From positions 310,001 to 374,000 of the forward strand of contig JBLDXI010000020.1 of the NCBI GenBank assembly GCA_047495785.1: a DNA stretch of 64,000 nt. Reading direction: 5' to 3'. A model generated the notes under the pieces. It was not told the DNA's origin. It worked only from the letters and a program-made list of their open reading frames with translations, and made no database searches. A program made the position numbers and the translations under genes. Shown piece by piece: positions 47,562 through 57,867 of this stretch; within the stretch, counting starts at the first letter, position 1, and the number at the start of each line of letters is the position of its first letter. Origin of the DNA: Lepidodermella squamata (lineage: Eukaryota > Gastrotricha).

Positions 47562-50500
47562 ATGAGTCTCTTCGACGAGATTCGTCGTATGAACAAGAAA
47601 GTCATAAAAAAGGATGACATTATCCTCGCTATGCCGCCAGCTTTTCATGGCGATTTGCTTCTGTTTGCTGCGGACTATTTGAAAAAATTGGAGAAGGTAT
47701 GCATTGGTACATTTTACTTCCAGTCATATCTGTTTGCTATCTTATCTTATAGGAGGAAAAACAGATTTATTCCCACCCTAAGGACCACCTGTATTTCGAC
47801 GAAGGAGAGGGGGGTGCTTTGAGAGCCGTTTCTTTCCGGTTAGTTGTTGATTTTGCGGTTAATTTAATTGCAAACATTTTTCTTCATCCCTAGCTGTGCT
47901 GCGGGTTTCTCCGATGAGGCGACGATTAACCCCCGAACCCAGCTAGGTTGCAAAGCCTTCAAGCGCTTCGTCTTGGTGAAGACAGCGCAGGAGTATTTTG
48001 TGGCTATTCGTTCCGGTCCTCAGCCTCACAATCATGGCGACAACCTGAATAACCAGGAAAGTGTGATTCGTCACCTGCGCCACGATCAGGAAACCCTCAG
48101 GGCAGTAGAAGATCTGGTATCTACGAAGCTCTCAGCCACTGAGATTTCGAAGAGATCCTGTGAAGCTGCTGTCCTGGAGAAGAACTCCATTGCCGATCGT
48201 CGCAAATGCCTTGATCAACTCGACGTATACTCGTTCAAAAGACGAATTATGTCGTTGAAAGGTGCGCGGTAAGTGATTTTTATTTACCATGGTATCAATC
48301 AGGGACTACTTGTATGTTACAATTGATAATAGACTGGACAAAGTTGAATTCCACAGTGTGGAAAAGCTGGTGGAAGCCGACAGGGGGAAGCAGGTTCAAG
48401 AAGTTATTCATTACACTCCCGGCGATTCTCCGTCCGGTTTTGTCTTGGCAATGATGACGCCTCTCCAGCAAGCTCTCGTTGCCAACAATGAGATTTACGA
48501 AACTGGATTTCTGGACGCGACTTTCAAGGGCGTAACAAAGCATAATTACGCTCTCTATGCCATCGCCGCCGTTCAGAAAGGAGTCGAAAAATCTTTGCCG
48601 CTTGCGTTTGCCATCTTGGAACATGACGATGAGGCCAGTTTACGCCTATTTCTCACAGCGCTTCGCGACAAATGCATCAGTCTTAATCCTGCGTTCAAGT
48701 TTAGGCATGCCTTATCTCACTATCTTTTCAGTCAAGAATTACTGGGGTATTTTTCAGGACGATTGTCATCGATAAAGACCAGAAGGAGATCTCGCTAATC
48801 AAAGAAATTTTTGATTGTTGCGTTGTCCTGTGCTACTTCCATCTGCTTCAGGTAATTGTTCGAATACTTAAATAGGATTTTTACAATGTGGCTGTGTTAT
48901 AGGCTGTAATTAGATGGCTTCATGGCGAAAAATCTGGTTGTTCCGGTCGCTCTGAGAAGGCCAAGGCGGAGCGTTGCGCTGTAATAGACCTGATAGAGAC
49001 CATTCGAGCGTCTGGCAACTACGAAGAAGTGCAGAAAAAGTGGCGAGAAGGCAGCCCGAATCTGTCGCCAAAAGTCCGCACGTATCTTTGGGAATTTTGG
49101 GTTCAGGAGAAATATGCTGTGTTGTGGTGTCGCTATGCGCTCAAAAATTACCATCTTGACCAGGCTACCAATAACATTATTGAGGTGTAATTACTGATTT
49201 CGACTGAAACGACTTTATTATGTTTTCTTTTTTTTATTACGGTAGAACTTCTGGTTTTGCCTGAAATACACTTTCTTGAAGGTTTGTCCAGCTAGCTATA
49301 CATCATTTTATTCATTTCTGTTATCTTGTATCATTTCAGGGTTCTTATAACCGCCGGATAGACGATTTGGTATTTTTGCTTTCTAACGAGGTCATGTCAT
49401 ATTACGCGCATCTAATGAACCTCGATGCCCACGGTCGAAAAATCTTGAAGCTGAAGCATAAGCCGGAGCAGTTGGCTACGAAGCAAGCTGACAACGACCG
49501 TTTCTGCTCTACGGTCGTCTGGGGCGATGACCTCGTTACCGTACCGTCGTTCACGCCCAACGAATTCGACATCAAGTACGAGGTGAACCCGGCAGAGCAA
49601 CGGTGTTCATGTGTCTACAGTATTCACGGAAATATATGCAAGCATTTGCATTTCGTGCGCAAGTTGAATCCGGATAAGGTAAGACTTGGTTATTTTCTTC
49701 TATAAAATAATGTTAATTTTGCGTGCGGTTCATTCAGATATCCGTTTACCGTGATCGTCTTACGAAGTCAATTGTCGACGAAGGCCTCTGCGACAAGTTG
49801 GGCGATGAGCTACGAGTGATGAGCCCAATTAGCCATCACGTCAGCCTGGTCGACCTGAAGACGATGAGATGCGACTGCATGGCGTCGAGTTATGCGCCGG
49901 ATAAGGAACTTTGTTGTTGTGTTATGGCCGCTCGCCAGCTATTCCCAGGTATATTATTAAACAGTTATTCGATTTGCTGTTTTGTCATTTCATATGATTC
50001 AATTTTCAGTTGAAGCTGAGGCTGCTGACCAACTGCTAGTTCAAGCTCGTTCCACTGCGCCTAGTGTGAAAGATGCGGTTGCGGCATTTTCAAGCAACAA
50101 GGTTGCTCCGGCAACCAAAATGCCTGCAACGACACGCAACGCTCATTTCTCGAAAACCGGAATAAAGCGCTCTGCTCCTATCGACCCGGACGAGCCAAGC
50201 TCAAGCGGCGATCATCTTGCTGATCACTGCACGAGTGCTGACCCCCTTGCTGATCATAGAGTGAAGAAATTCAGAAGCTCTAAAAGAGGAAGACAAACGC
50301 ACAACGTGATGGCGAATTTCAGACGCCAAAACTGTCCCTCTGATGTGCCTGCTGATGTTGCCGCGCGACTTGCGTCAACGTCAAATGCACCGGAACCGGC
50401 ATGCACTCCCACCTCGCGCCTCGTTGGCCTGAGTCTACCCGGTCTGCGTATTCCTGGCCCGCTGCTCGCTGGAACCGGTTTGCGTATTCCACGCCCGCCG

Positions 50501-50662
50501 CTCCCTGGAACCGGTCTGCGTATTCCTGGCCCGCTGCTCGCTGGAACCGGTTTGCGTATTCCACGCCCGCCGCTCCCTGGTGCTGGAATAGCGGTTGTTA
50601 GCCCTTCCGGTGTGGTGATTTTGCGCCCTCCGGGCGCGGCTAATACAAATAATATCAACTAA
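47562..50662 (+). CDS. MULE transposase with SWIM zinc finger
   Basis: Nine exons (47562-47696, 47753-47838, 47894-48268, 48303-48698, 48758-48851, 48903-49184, 49340-49678, 49738-49948, 50010-50662) encode 856 residues. The catalytic core shows the MULE motifs GFLDATFKGV with Asp270, TIVIDKDQKEI with Asp336, CYFHLLQ (the C-x2-H signature), and TNNIIE with Glu456, a plausible DDE triad. A SWIM finger follows (Cys545-x-Cys547-x8-Cys556-x-His558). About 80 residues on, a second cluster (RCDC...ELCCC) looks like a variant copy. The C-terminus is basic, then carries Pro/Leu/Gly repeats (LRIPGPLLAGTG / LRIPRPPLPGTG) encoded by a 72 bp tandem duplication. It should cut and join the element's ends. 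The intron 48269-48302 is only 34 nt. AATAAA is at 51004-51009. Confidence 0.9.
50441..50584 (+). repeat. 72 bp tandem duplication in the transposase C-terminus
   Basis: Units 50441-50512 and 50513-50584 are nearly identical and in frame. Each encodes an alternating GPLLAGTG / RPPLPGTG pair. The near identity points to a recent duplication. Confidence 0.9.
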
Positions 50663-51448
50663 ACTTTCGCTATTAGCTCTCCGCTTAATCCTTTGTGTTT
50701 GCTCAACATCCGGCTTCTTGCATCCGCATGTGTGCGCATTGTGCGCGATGAGTGCCACTTCTTACACACTCATTAGCGATGACCGCGCGGAATTCATACT
50801 CATAGTTGACTCGAGTATAATTGAAACGATGAATGCCTCTTTCAACTTCGACACTGTTTTTCGGTTGTAAAATGTCTTTCTATTTTGCCGCATCGTGCGT
50901 GGAAATTGTTTACTATTGTGAACAAATTGCGGCTCGAGCCCGGTTATGGTGATTAATAGATCAATAATTAAATTGTGATAACAGATAATTGCAATTCAGG
51001 CGTAATAAATTGCGGTTTTCTTGCATCCTTGTGTGACATGTCTCATACCTTACACACGTGATATGCAATTTCGTTTTTTTTTAAAGTGAAAATGATACCA
51101 AGCTTGATGAATAAACATTCCGTTTTCAGTACACTTGTGGTTTTTTTACATAAATGACCCGATGTTCATGTTTATGGAAATATCACAGCTGACGTTTCAC
51201 GCTACCCAAGTGCGTCATCCACTTGAGAGCGCGCTTCTTTTAGCGGCGGGACCAGCTCCTTATGTCGACTGGTTAATAGCAAGGCGTACAGCCTCTCATG
51301 TCAGGTGTGGGTAGCTTACCGACAAAGCGGCCTAACAGGTGTCGAAACCATGCCGATTTCAGAGTCCAAAACACGAAAACAAATTCGTATCGCATTTATT
51401 TTGCAATTTTGTAATTCACATTAAAAGTCATCATCATTATTCATCCTT

Positions 51449-53206
51449 ATGGCTGACCGCAGGAAGGACGTTGAATGTCCCGACCTTGTCGACTCTCTTC
51501 TTCTTTTTCTGTCGCCGAACAATGGCCTGCTACGCACTTGGTCAGGACTTGCCAAACTGACATTCAAGTCGAACGCGACCACCAAGGCTGTGATTCGAGC
51601 GGCCTATTCAGGCGACTCACGTTACTACGTGCTGCTGAACGCAATCAGGTTGGCTGAGAAGAAAACTGCAAAGGAGCGCGACGACGGCTATTTCACCACC
51701 GTTACCCGAGAAGACGCTGTTAAGCCGATCAAGGTGATTGAAAGCGCTCTGAGGCTTCGCGTTCCGCTCATCAAACGCATCGATCTTCAACTGCCCAGCT
51801 TTTGCGATGATCCGCGCATGTTCAACCTGACCGCAGAACAAACAAGGTTAGTAATATAGAAGTATACGTTTTTACAATTTTTAGGCTATTTTTGGCTATT
51901 TTTGGCGTATGTACAGCGTCTCCCAAAAATTGCGAAAATTTTTTTAGTTTAGGTTGGTTTTAGATGGTAACTGGCTCGGTAATTTTCGGTATTTTACCCG
52001 GTTGGGCCAAATTCCTCCGGACCTTTTTAATCCCGTAAACCCGTTAGTGGCATACTTAATTATATTCTCGTGATTTTTGGATATTTTTATAAAATTTCTG
52101 GCCGTAAGATGGGACTTCGTCTCTCATTTATGAGTTTCTGAAGCCTTTTCCGTGCATTTTCTCCGCTTGCTGTACATATAAACTGTAGTTCCTCTTTAGC
52201 GCAAAACGAAACCTCAGAAATGTTAATAAGGTCCCTCCAATTAAGATAATTTGCCTCGTTATATTTTCAACAGAGAGTTCCTGAAATCTTTCAAGGTTCT
52301 GATCAGTCGCGGCCTACCGTCTGACGAAGTGACCAAGGGGGCTTCTAGCGTAGCGTTGCTCGTCGCCATCGATTTCATCGACAGGTCTATTGCCAGCATG
52401 TTGAACGAGCCAACGGCCATGTTGAACGAGTCCGTCGCGGTGTACGACAAGCTGGCGACCGAATTCATCGCGAAAAACAAACATCTTCTTCGCCCGAATT
52501 TGCCAATCATTCAGGGCAAGGTCAAAGTGAAGCCGCAGGCCATCGAAGAGGCTATGGCGAGCCCAGATGAAGAAATCGAATTCGATCGCCCAGGCTCAAG
52601 CGCGTCGAGCATCTCGCTTTCTTCGTTTTCCGAATCGAGCCATTCCGTTTTAGACCTGGAAGACGATGTCGATGTACTGAACCAACTGGCCGGCAATTCC
52701 GCTGACCAAACGATCGTCGCTGCTCCTCCTAATGAACGACCAGACAGCAGCGTCAGTAATGCCTCGCGAAAACGCCAACTGTCATCAGCCACGACCTCTT
52801 CAACCTTGCCGTCTTCGTCTTCTTCTACACCAATTGACAACGAGCCAGTCATACCTGAAACTGCAAGCGACGCTTCAGAATCTAAAAAGGTAATATCCAT
52901 CAACTGTGTTGCAGCTTTTCCTAAATGATTACCTTACTTACCTAGATTCGAGTGGACGAGACGAAGCTGTGGCGGCACATCTTCACGCCGAATCCACAAG
53001 ACCATCGCTTTCTCGACTTGACGCACCAATTCCCGCTCAATTGGCCGGCCGAAAATGTGCAGCTGCCACCCGAAGTCCAGGCTTTCAGCGACATGGTCTC
53101 GAATGGCGCGCAACCTGAACACGCAGCAATGCTCTGTTATAGAGGTTCTGAATTCTCTTGTGAAATCATTCACCATACAATTGATGCAATTGAAATAACT
53201 GTTTGA
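51449..53206 (+). CDS. Second gene of the MULE, unknown accessory protein
   Basis: Three exons (51449-51846, 52274-52889, 52946-53206; introns 427 and 56 nt) encode 424 residues, all in phase. The N-terminal 240 residues are globular and helical-looking. They start MADRRKDVECPDLVDSLLLF, and part of the sequence (KAVIRAAYSGDSRYYVLLNA) resembles a helical DNA- or protein-binding domain without a family I can name. The middle is acidic and Ser-rich (about 245-340) with a short basic SRKRQ patch. The C-terminus is a compact Trp/Pro-containing segment (LWRHIFTPNPQDHRF; FPLNWPAENVQLPPE). No nuclease, helicase or ubiquitin-protease motif is visible. Its place between transposase and right end recalls the second gene of maize MuDR, but no homology is claimed. 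AATAAA is at 53358-53363. Codon use resembles the transposase. Confidence 0.78.
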
Positions 53207-53922
53207 ACAACTAATCGATTTTCATTCGCTATTTCTTGTTTTCGACAGTTTCCGCTATCCTGCTTGGTTAATTAATTGATAGCTTGTGTTACGATGAATT
53301 TGTAGTTGAGACAGCATTGCAGTTTGCTAATTGACAGGCTTGAGCGCTCAATTTTATAATAAAACGTTTCCAATCAGCATATTTCTTTTCCGTCGCTCTA
53401 TAAAGGAGCCCTAAAAAGGCAGAATTCGTAAGTAACACGAAACATTTAGACAGACAGAAAGACTGTGAGAGGTAACAGAAAAGTTGAACTCAACTTTTTT
53501 GATGATTTTACGATGGGCGTCTAATCGAGACGAATCACACATAGGCGGTGAGGCGCCCCGACCGTTTTTAATTGCTAAACGTCGCGAGACAAATTGTAAA
53601 ATAAATCAGTATATCAGGGTGTCAGTTTACACCAGCTGTCAGATGACGTGGGACACCTCGATGTTTGCACGAGTGCGGTGACATTACTTCAATTAACCAG
53701 CCCGAGATGAGCTGGTCTCTTGTCTGTTAGTTGCATGTCGCAACTGTTTTTTTATTCCAGTGTAAAAAAATTCCTAATCCTGCCTTCTATGATAGGATAA
53801 AGGTCGGAGAAAGTAGAAAATTTCAATTATTTCAATCTTGGATGGGATAAAAATCAAGATTAAAAAAAATTGCTACCCTGTTGCATTCGAACTTCCATAG
53901 AACGCGCACCGATGTGCGCGAC
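53207..53922. other. Non-coding interior of the MULE
   Basis: 3' UTR of the accessory gene, then AT-rich sequence with two small hairpins near 53697-53740 (ACCAGC...GCTGGT and GTTGC...GCAAC). No further gene was seen. Confidence 0.5.
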
Positions 53923-54122
53923 CAGGATCAGGATCAGGAATTACGATTTCTCCTCGCCCTGACGGACTCAAGCTTTCGCCATACGGCGGAGCTGGTGAGA
54001 CAATTGCGACCTCACGCTCCAGGAAAGTTTGGTCTGGTTTACTGACTACTTAATGAATTTCCTACCCCTGGTACCCCAGTTACTGCTGACTGTTTCTCCA
54101 GGGCCAAGGCATTAGTGCCCAG
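53923..54122. repeat. Dispersed 200 bp repeat, copy 2, nested in the MULE
   Basis: Same orientation and same end points as copy 1 at 45498-45698. Because this copy lies inside the transposon and the other outside, they are separate insertions, not part of the element's ends. Confidence 0.75.
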
Positions 54123-54418
54123 TAAATGTTCACTTGTTTCACGGTGGCAAATGGCAAAAATACGCGTTCCTCCTGAAGTAATGCGTTACTCAAAAAAAAG
54201 TAAAGTAATTCGCTATTTTGGCTTAAGTAACGCCTAAACACCTAATAATCACTTGATGGATGACCTAACGGCTAAGCATGGGGTCAAGGTCTAAAGAAAA
54301 TAACAGTCATAATGAAGCGTTTGAAAAACCTCACAAATGGTGTTTCAATAATATAACTATATTTTGGAATGTAAACCAACAGAATGGCGGTAAAAACGCT
54401 TAGAAAGCAGCGCTGGCG

Positions 54419-54591
54419 AAATTTGCTTGGAAAGCAGTGCCCGGAGAGCAAAGTGTGTGCGTAGCAGGCAAATTGCCTGGAAAGCAGTGTTTTCCACGCA
54501 TACGCTCATTACGGCTTACTGCATGGAAAGCAGCTGCTTTCTGGGCGCACTGCTTTCCATGCTAACTTCTCCTCCAGAATAATCAAACGGC
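54419..54591 (-). repeat. Right terminal inverted repeat, 173 bp
   Basis: Reverse complement of the left repeat, beginning GCCGTTTGATTATTCTGG when read inward. It has the same CTGCTTTCCA-type motifs and palindrome, and lies next to the right copy of the 8 bp duplication. Confidence 0.9.
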
Positions 54592-54599
54592 ACGCAAGC
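54592..54599 (+). repeat. Right target-site duplication of the MULE
   Basis: Exact second copy of ACGCAAGC, immediately outside the right inverted repeat. Confidence 0.85.
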
Positions 54600-55127
54600 A
54601 GTAGGTTTCTTTGCCAGTTGGCTAAGTGAGTGGGCCGCGAATAAACGGGTGAACGACGACCGTCTTACGTCTTACCGTTATCATCCGTTATTCGTTATCG
54701 TGTCTTTTAATTACTGTTGTCCAAGGTGATTCCATTCTACATCCCTGGATAGTGGATAGCTGATTTGACTGACATCAAACATCTTGGGCACGAGATATAC
54801 CGAGCTTTTGCTCGCCATCGCTTTTTTGCTCTGAACTGCGAGTTTTTTAATCAATAGAAACTCGCATGACACTTTCTATACAAAATTGTCTAGCCTAAAG
54901 CCACAGAGAACAATTAAATTGAGTTACACCTCACAATTGATTTAGTGCCTGGCGCCTAGTACCTATGCTAGTCACTTCAAACGTCACCCCTCGACGAAAT
55001 GCAACAAATAATCACGACATGTCTCTATTTCCCTTCCGTTTTTGGTTCACTGCCACGACGAGTTTACACGATATGTACTCGATTTATTTCATTAAGCGTT
55101 TTTATTTTAATCATGGTTTTGCAATAG
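54600..55127. other. 5' flank of ERCC8
   Basis: About 530 bp of AT-rich sequence between the transposon and ERCC8, ending in a gttttgcaatag acceptor at 55126-55127. The transposon has therefore landed close to the ERCC8 promoter. Confidence 0.45.
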
Positions 55128-55140
55128 ATTTGCCTGAGAC

Positions 55141-56244
55141 ATGGCATTTTGTTATCCCAATTATGATCCTCGAAGGCAAATTGGACTGTTGCTGAAGAAT
55201 TTTCAAGTCAACCGTGAAATCTCGTTTCAGTCGTTATACGAAGGAATTGTGTACTCTCTCGCTATCGATAAAGCAGAGAGTAAATACTTGCTCTGTGGAA
55301 CATCGAGCGGAGTCATTGCCATCTATGACCCCTCACTTGTTCATCAAAGAAATGAATATCGACCCATAGCTCACATTGGCAAGTCAAGCCAGTTTTGCCC
55401 CTCTAATGTCAGGACTGTCTCCTGGTACCCTATCCACACTGGTTTGTTCGCCAGTAGCGGAGAGGACGGCAATCTCACTATTTGGGATACAAATCTCATG
55501 CGGCCACTTGATAAATACAAAATCGGGTGTGGAATATATTCTCATGCTTTCGGGCTTGCGCGATCTACTTCAACTCTTATTGCCGTGGCTTCTGAACAAT
55601 TCGCAATCCGAATAGTTGATTACAGAATTGGGTCGTCTTCTCATACTCTTGATGCGCATGAATCGGCTCAAGTCAGCGTGGCTTGGTCTCCCTCTGATGA
55701 TCGATTATTGTGCTCAGGAGGAAAGAACGGGCGGGCGCTGTTTTGGGACATGCGGATGTGCAAATCCCCATTGCTATCTCTTGGAAAGCCAAGTCGCTCT
55801 CTTCCATCAAGCACAAAAACTCATTGGACTCAGCTCAAAGCTCACAATGGCGCGGTCCTGAGTTTGCACATGGTTGACGATAACGTGACCATGTTAACGA
55901 TCGGTAGAGACAGAGTTCTTCGGTCTTGGGATGTTAGAACTGGAAAGTGGTTGAACGATCTAGCGGTGTTGAATAATAACATGTTACCTTGTCTTCATAA
56001 AATCGAAGTAACATCCGTATCCGCTAATTCCTCGCCCCCGGTCGCAATTGTACCAGACGGAAAGTCGGTTCGCGTGGTCTCCTTGTTGAACGGCATGACT
56101 TATCGTCGGCTGAATGCGCATTTTGATCAAATTGCCTCTGTTACCGTTATTGCAGACGGCACTTATCGAGTTATATCGGCGGGACATGACCAGTCAATTT
56201 TGATGTGGTCATATCAACCCTGTCAAATGAATGCAGACGAATAG
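55141..56244 (+). CDS. ERCC8: CSA/ERCC8 WD40 protein (transcription-coupled repair)
   Basis: Single exon, 367 residues (human 396). A WD40 propeller with repeats ending SGVIAIYD, DGNLTIWDTN, NGRALFWDMR, RDRVLRSWDVR and DQSILMWS. The closest match I recall is CSA: VRTVSWYPIHTGLFASSGED against [20 protein letters not shown], and AHNGAVLSLHMVDDNVTMLT against [20 protein letters not shown]. CSA is the substrate receptor of the CUL4-DDB1 ubiquitin ligase at stalled RNA polymerase II. The acidic C-terminus of vertebrate CSA is missing. A 13 nt leader separates the ATG from a splice acceptor. A plain WD40 housekeeping protein is the alternative, but the WYPxxTGxF motif favours CSA. Confidence 0.86.
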   Translation: MAFCYPNYDPRRQIGLLLKNFQVNREISFQSLYEGIVYSLAIDKAESKYLLCGTSSGVIAIYDPSLVHQRNEYRPIAHIGKSSQFCPSNVRTVSWYPIHTGLFASSGEDGNLTIWDTNLMRPLDKYKIGCGIYSHAFGLARSTSTLIAVASEQFAIRIVDYRIGSSSHTLDAHESAQVSVAWSPSDDRLLCSGGKNGRALFWDMRMCKSPLLSLGKPSRSLPSSTKTHWTQLKAHNGAVLSLHMVDDNVTMLTIGRDRVLRSWDVRTGKWLNDLAVLNNNMLPCLHKIEVTSVSANSSPPVAIVPDGKSVRVVSLLNGMTYRRLNAHFDQIASVTVIADGTYRVISAGHDQSILMWSYQPCQMNADE

Positions 56245-56474
56245 TAAAATGCTGTGGTATATTTTTGAAAATAAGCACATGTGATCTCAAACTCTTGAAT
56301 TTCCGATCGCGATGTTCATTTTTCATCATCGCAGACATGCGGCAGTCGATTTCACGCAAAATTAGCGCGGCTTCTTGAGATTAAATTGCTGCATGTAGAG
56401 ATATTCTTGCGTTTCATTTCATATACTGTTTACTGCGTAGGATCGATTATTCTAATATTTTGCGCTACTCAGCT

Positions 56475-57682
56475 ATGTCGTCAACTGAGAATCCCGTGCG
56501 CGTGGCAGTTTGTGGATTTGGACGAGCGGGGCGTATTCACAGCTCAAACTTGCTGCGTAATGCGGCGGCAGAATTAGTCGCCATAGTGGAAGTTCAGTCA
56601 GCTCAATCTGCGGCGTCTGATTACCTGCGCCAGCTGGGCGTGAAAAATCCGGATGCGTTGCTTTACACGCCAGAGCAGCTTCAGGATTTGTTGAGCGGAG
56701 ACAAAGTGGATGCCCTAATAGTGACTACTCCGACTCCAGACCATGAGCCATTCGTAAAGGGTAAGATTTTTTACACTCACTCTCGTTCTCAGCGTTATAT
56801 ATTTGCTCAGAATAGCGACATTTTTGTTATTGTATGTTTTACGTTTGTTTAGCTGGTCTCTCGGCGGCGAAAGCGGTGTTTTGCGAAAAGCCGCTCGCGC
56901 CCACACTTGAGGCAACTGCTGAGATGTACAAACTTGCAGAAAAACAAGGCTGTCCACTTTTCTGCAGCATGAACCGTCGATTTGATCCGACGATTAATGC
57001 ATTACGATCCACACTGAACACCGGCGTTCTAGGCAAGCCGCTGGTTCTGAAAACCGTCGCTCGTGATCACCCTGTACCGCCACTACACTACATTAAGACA
57101 TCAGGTGGCATGGTTCACGATTGTGGCATTCATGATTTAGATATTGCGTGTTGGTTGGTTGGCAGCTGGCCCGAAGAAGTTTATACGATGGCTTTTTGCC
57201 ACGATGCTGGAATTGCATCGATCGGCGACGTCGATACTGTCGCGATTTCGATGAAGTTTTCGAAGCCTACGCCATGCATAGCTACCTTGGACTTATCGCG
57301 CCATGGTAGTTACGGATATGACCAGCGTGTTGAGGTTCACTGCGAGAAAGGCATGCTTGAAAGCCAGGCGCAGCGCCAAAACGGCTTGGCGATCACGACT
57401 TCGCCCGGGTCGAATGGCCACCACGCGGGTACGATGGTCGCGCCGATTCTTTCGTCCTTTCCGACGCGTTACGCTGAGAGCTACAAAGCTGCTGTTGCCC
57501 ACTTCCTTTCGCTGACTAAAAATTACTTGCTGCGCCGTGAAGGAGCGAAAGTCATGCCCGAGCCGGAAATTGTTCCCGGCTGTGAAGTATTGAAGTCCAC
57601 GCTACTTGCCGACGCTGCCGAGCGTTCATTGAAAACAGGCAAGCCCGTTCGAATCAACTACGAGAAGATGTCGTTTGAGTGA
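56475..57682 (+). CDS. Gfo/Idh/MocA oxidoreductase, inositol 2-dehydrogenase-like
   Basis: Two exons (56475-56760, 56853-57682) encode 371 residues. The N-terminal Rossmann fold shows VRVAVCGFGRAGRIHSSNL, with a GxGxxG-type loop for NAD(P). VTTPTPDHEPFVK and the VFCEKPLA motif follow, carrying the family's catalytic-region Lys. GGMVHDCGIHDLDIACWLVG supplies the conserved Asp and His of the sugar-binding site. The length is normal (330-380). Substrate is not readable from sequence; inositol or a related polyol is the usual annotation for animal members. The ATG is two bases after a gcgctactcag acceptor; an upstream in-frame TTG was not used. It lies 230 nt after ERCC8 in the same orientation. 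Confidence 0.87.
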
Positions 57683-57867
57683 GGATATTAACACCCAGAA
57701 CAAGTTCCGGTGCTCGCTTGCAGCGTGTAGTTATGCGAATCGGCTGATAATCTATAATCGATAAATTATTTCGGCTGTGCCGCCTCGAACTCATGACTGA
57801 TAGATTGTTGCGTGATTAAACTTCTGTGATTTCCACGTTATTTTGATAGGGGCTGTTGATTATTTTT

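Larger units (their letters stand above)
46890..54591 (+). mobile_element. Complete two-gene Mutator-like DNA transposon, 7702 bp
   Basis: Bounded by equal-length 173 bp terminal inverted repeats and an exact 8 bp target-site duplication. Inside are two plus-strand spliced genes: a MULE-type transposase with SWIM finger and a second gene of unknown function. A dispersed 200 bp repeat sits near the right end. An uninterrupted transposase frame, a plausible DDE triad, near-identical ends and an intact duplication all indicate a recent, possibly still autonomous insertion. Eight-base duplications fit the 7-11 bp range of Mutator elements; hAT and P elements also make 8 bp, but the transposase decides the class. 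Confidence 0.88.
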
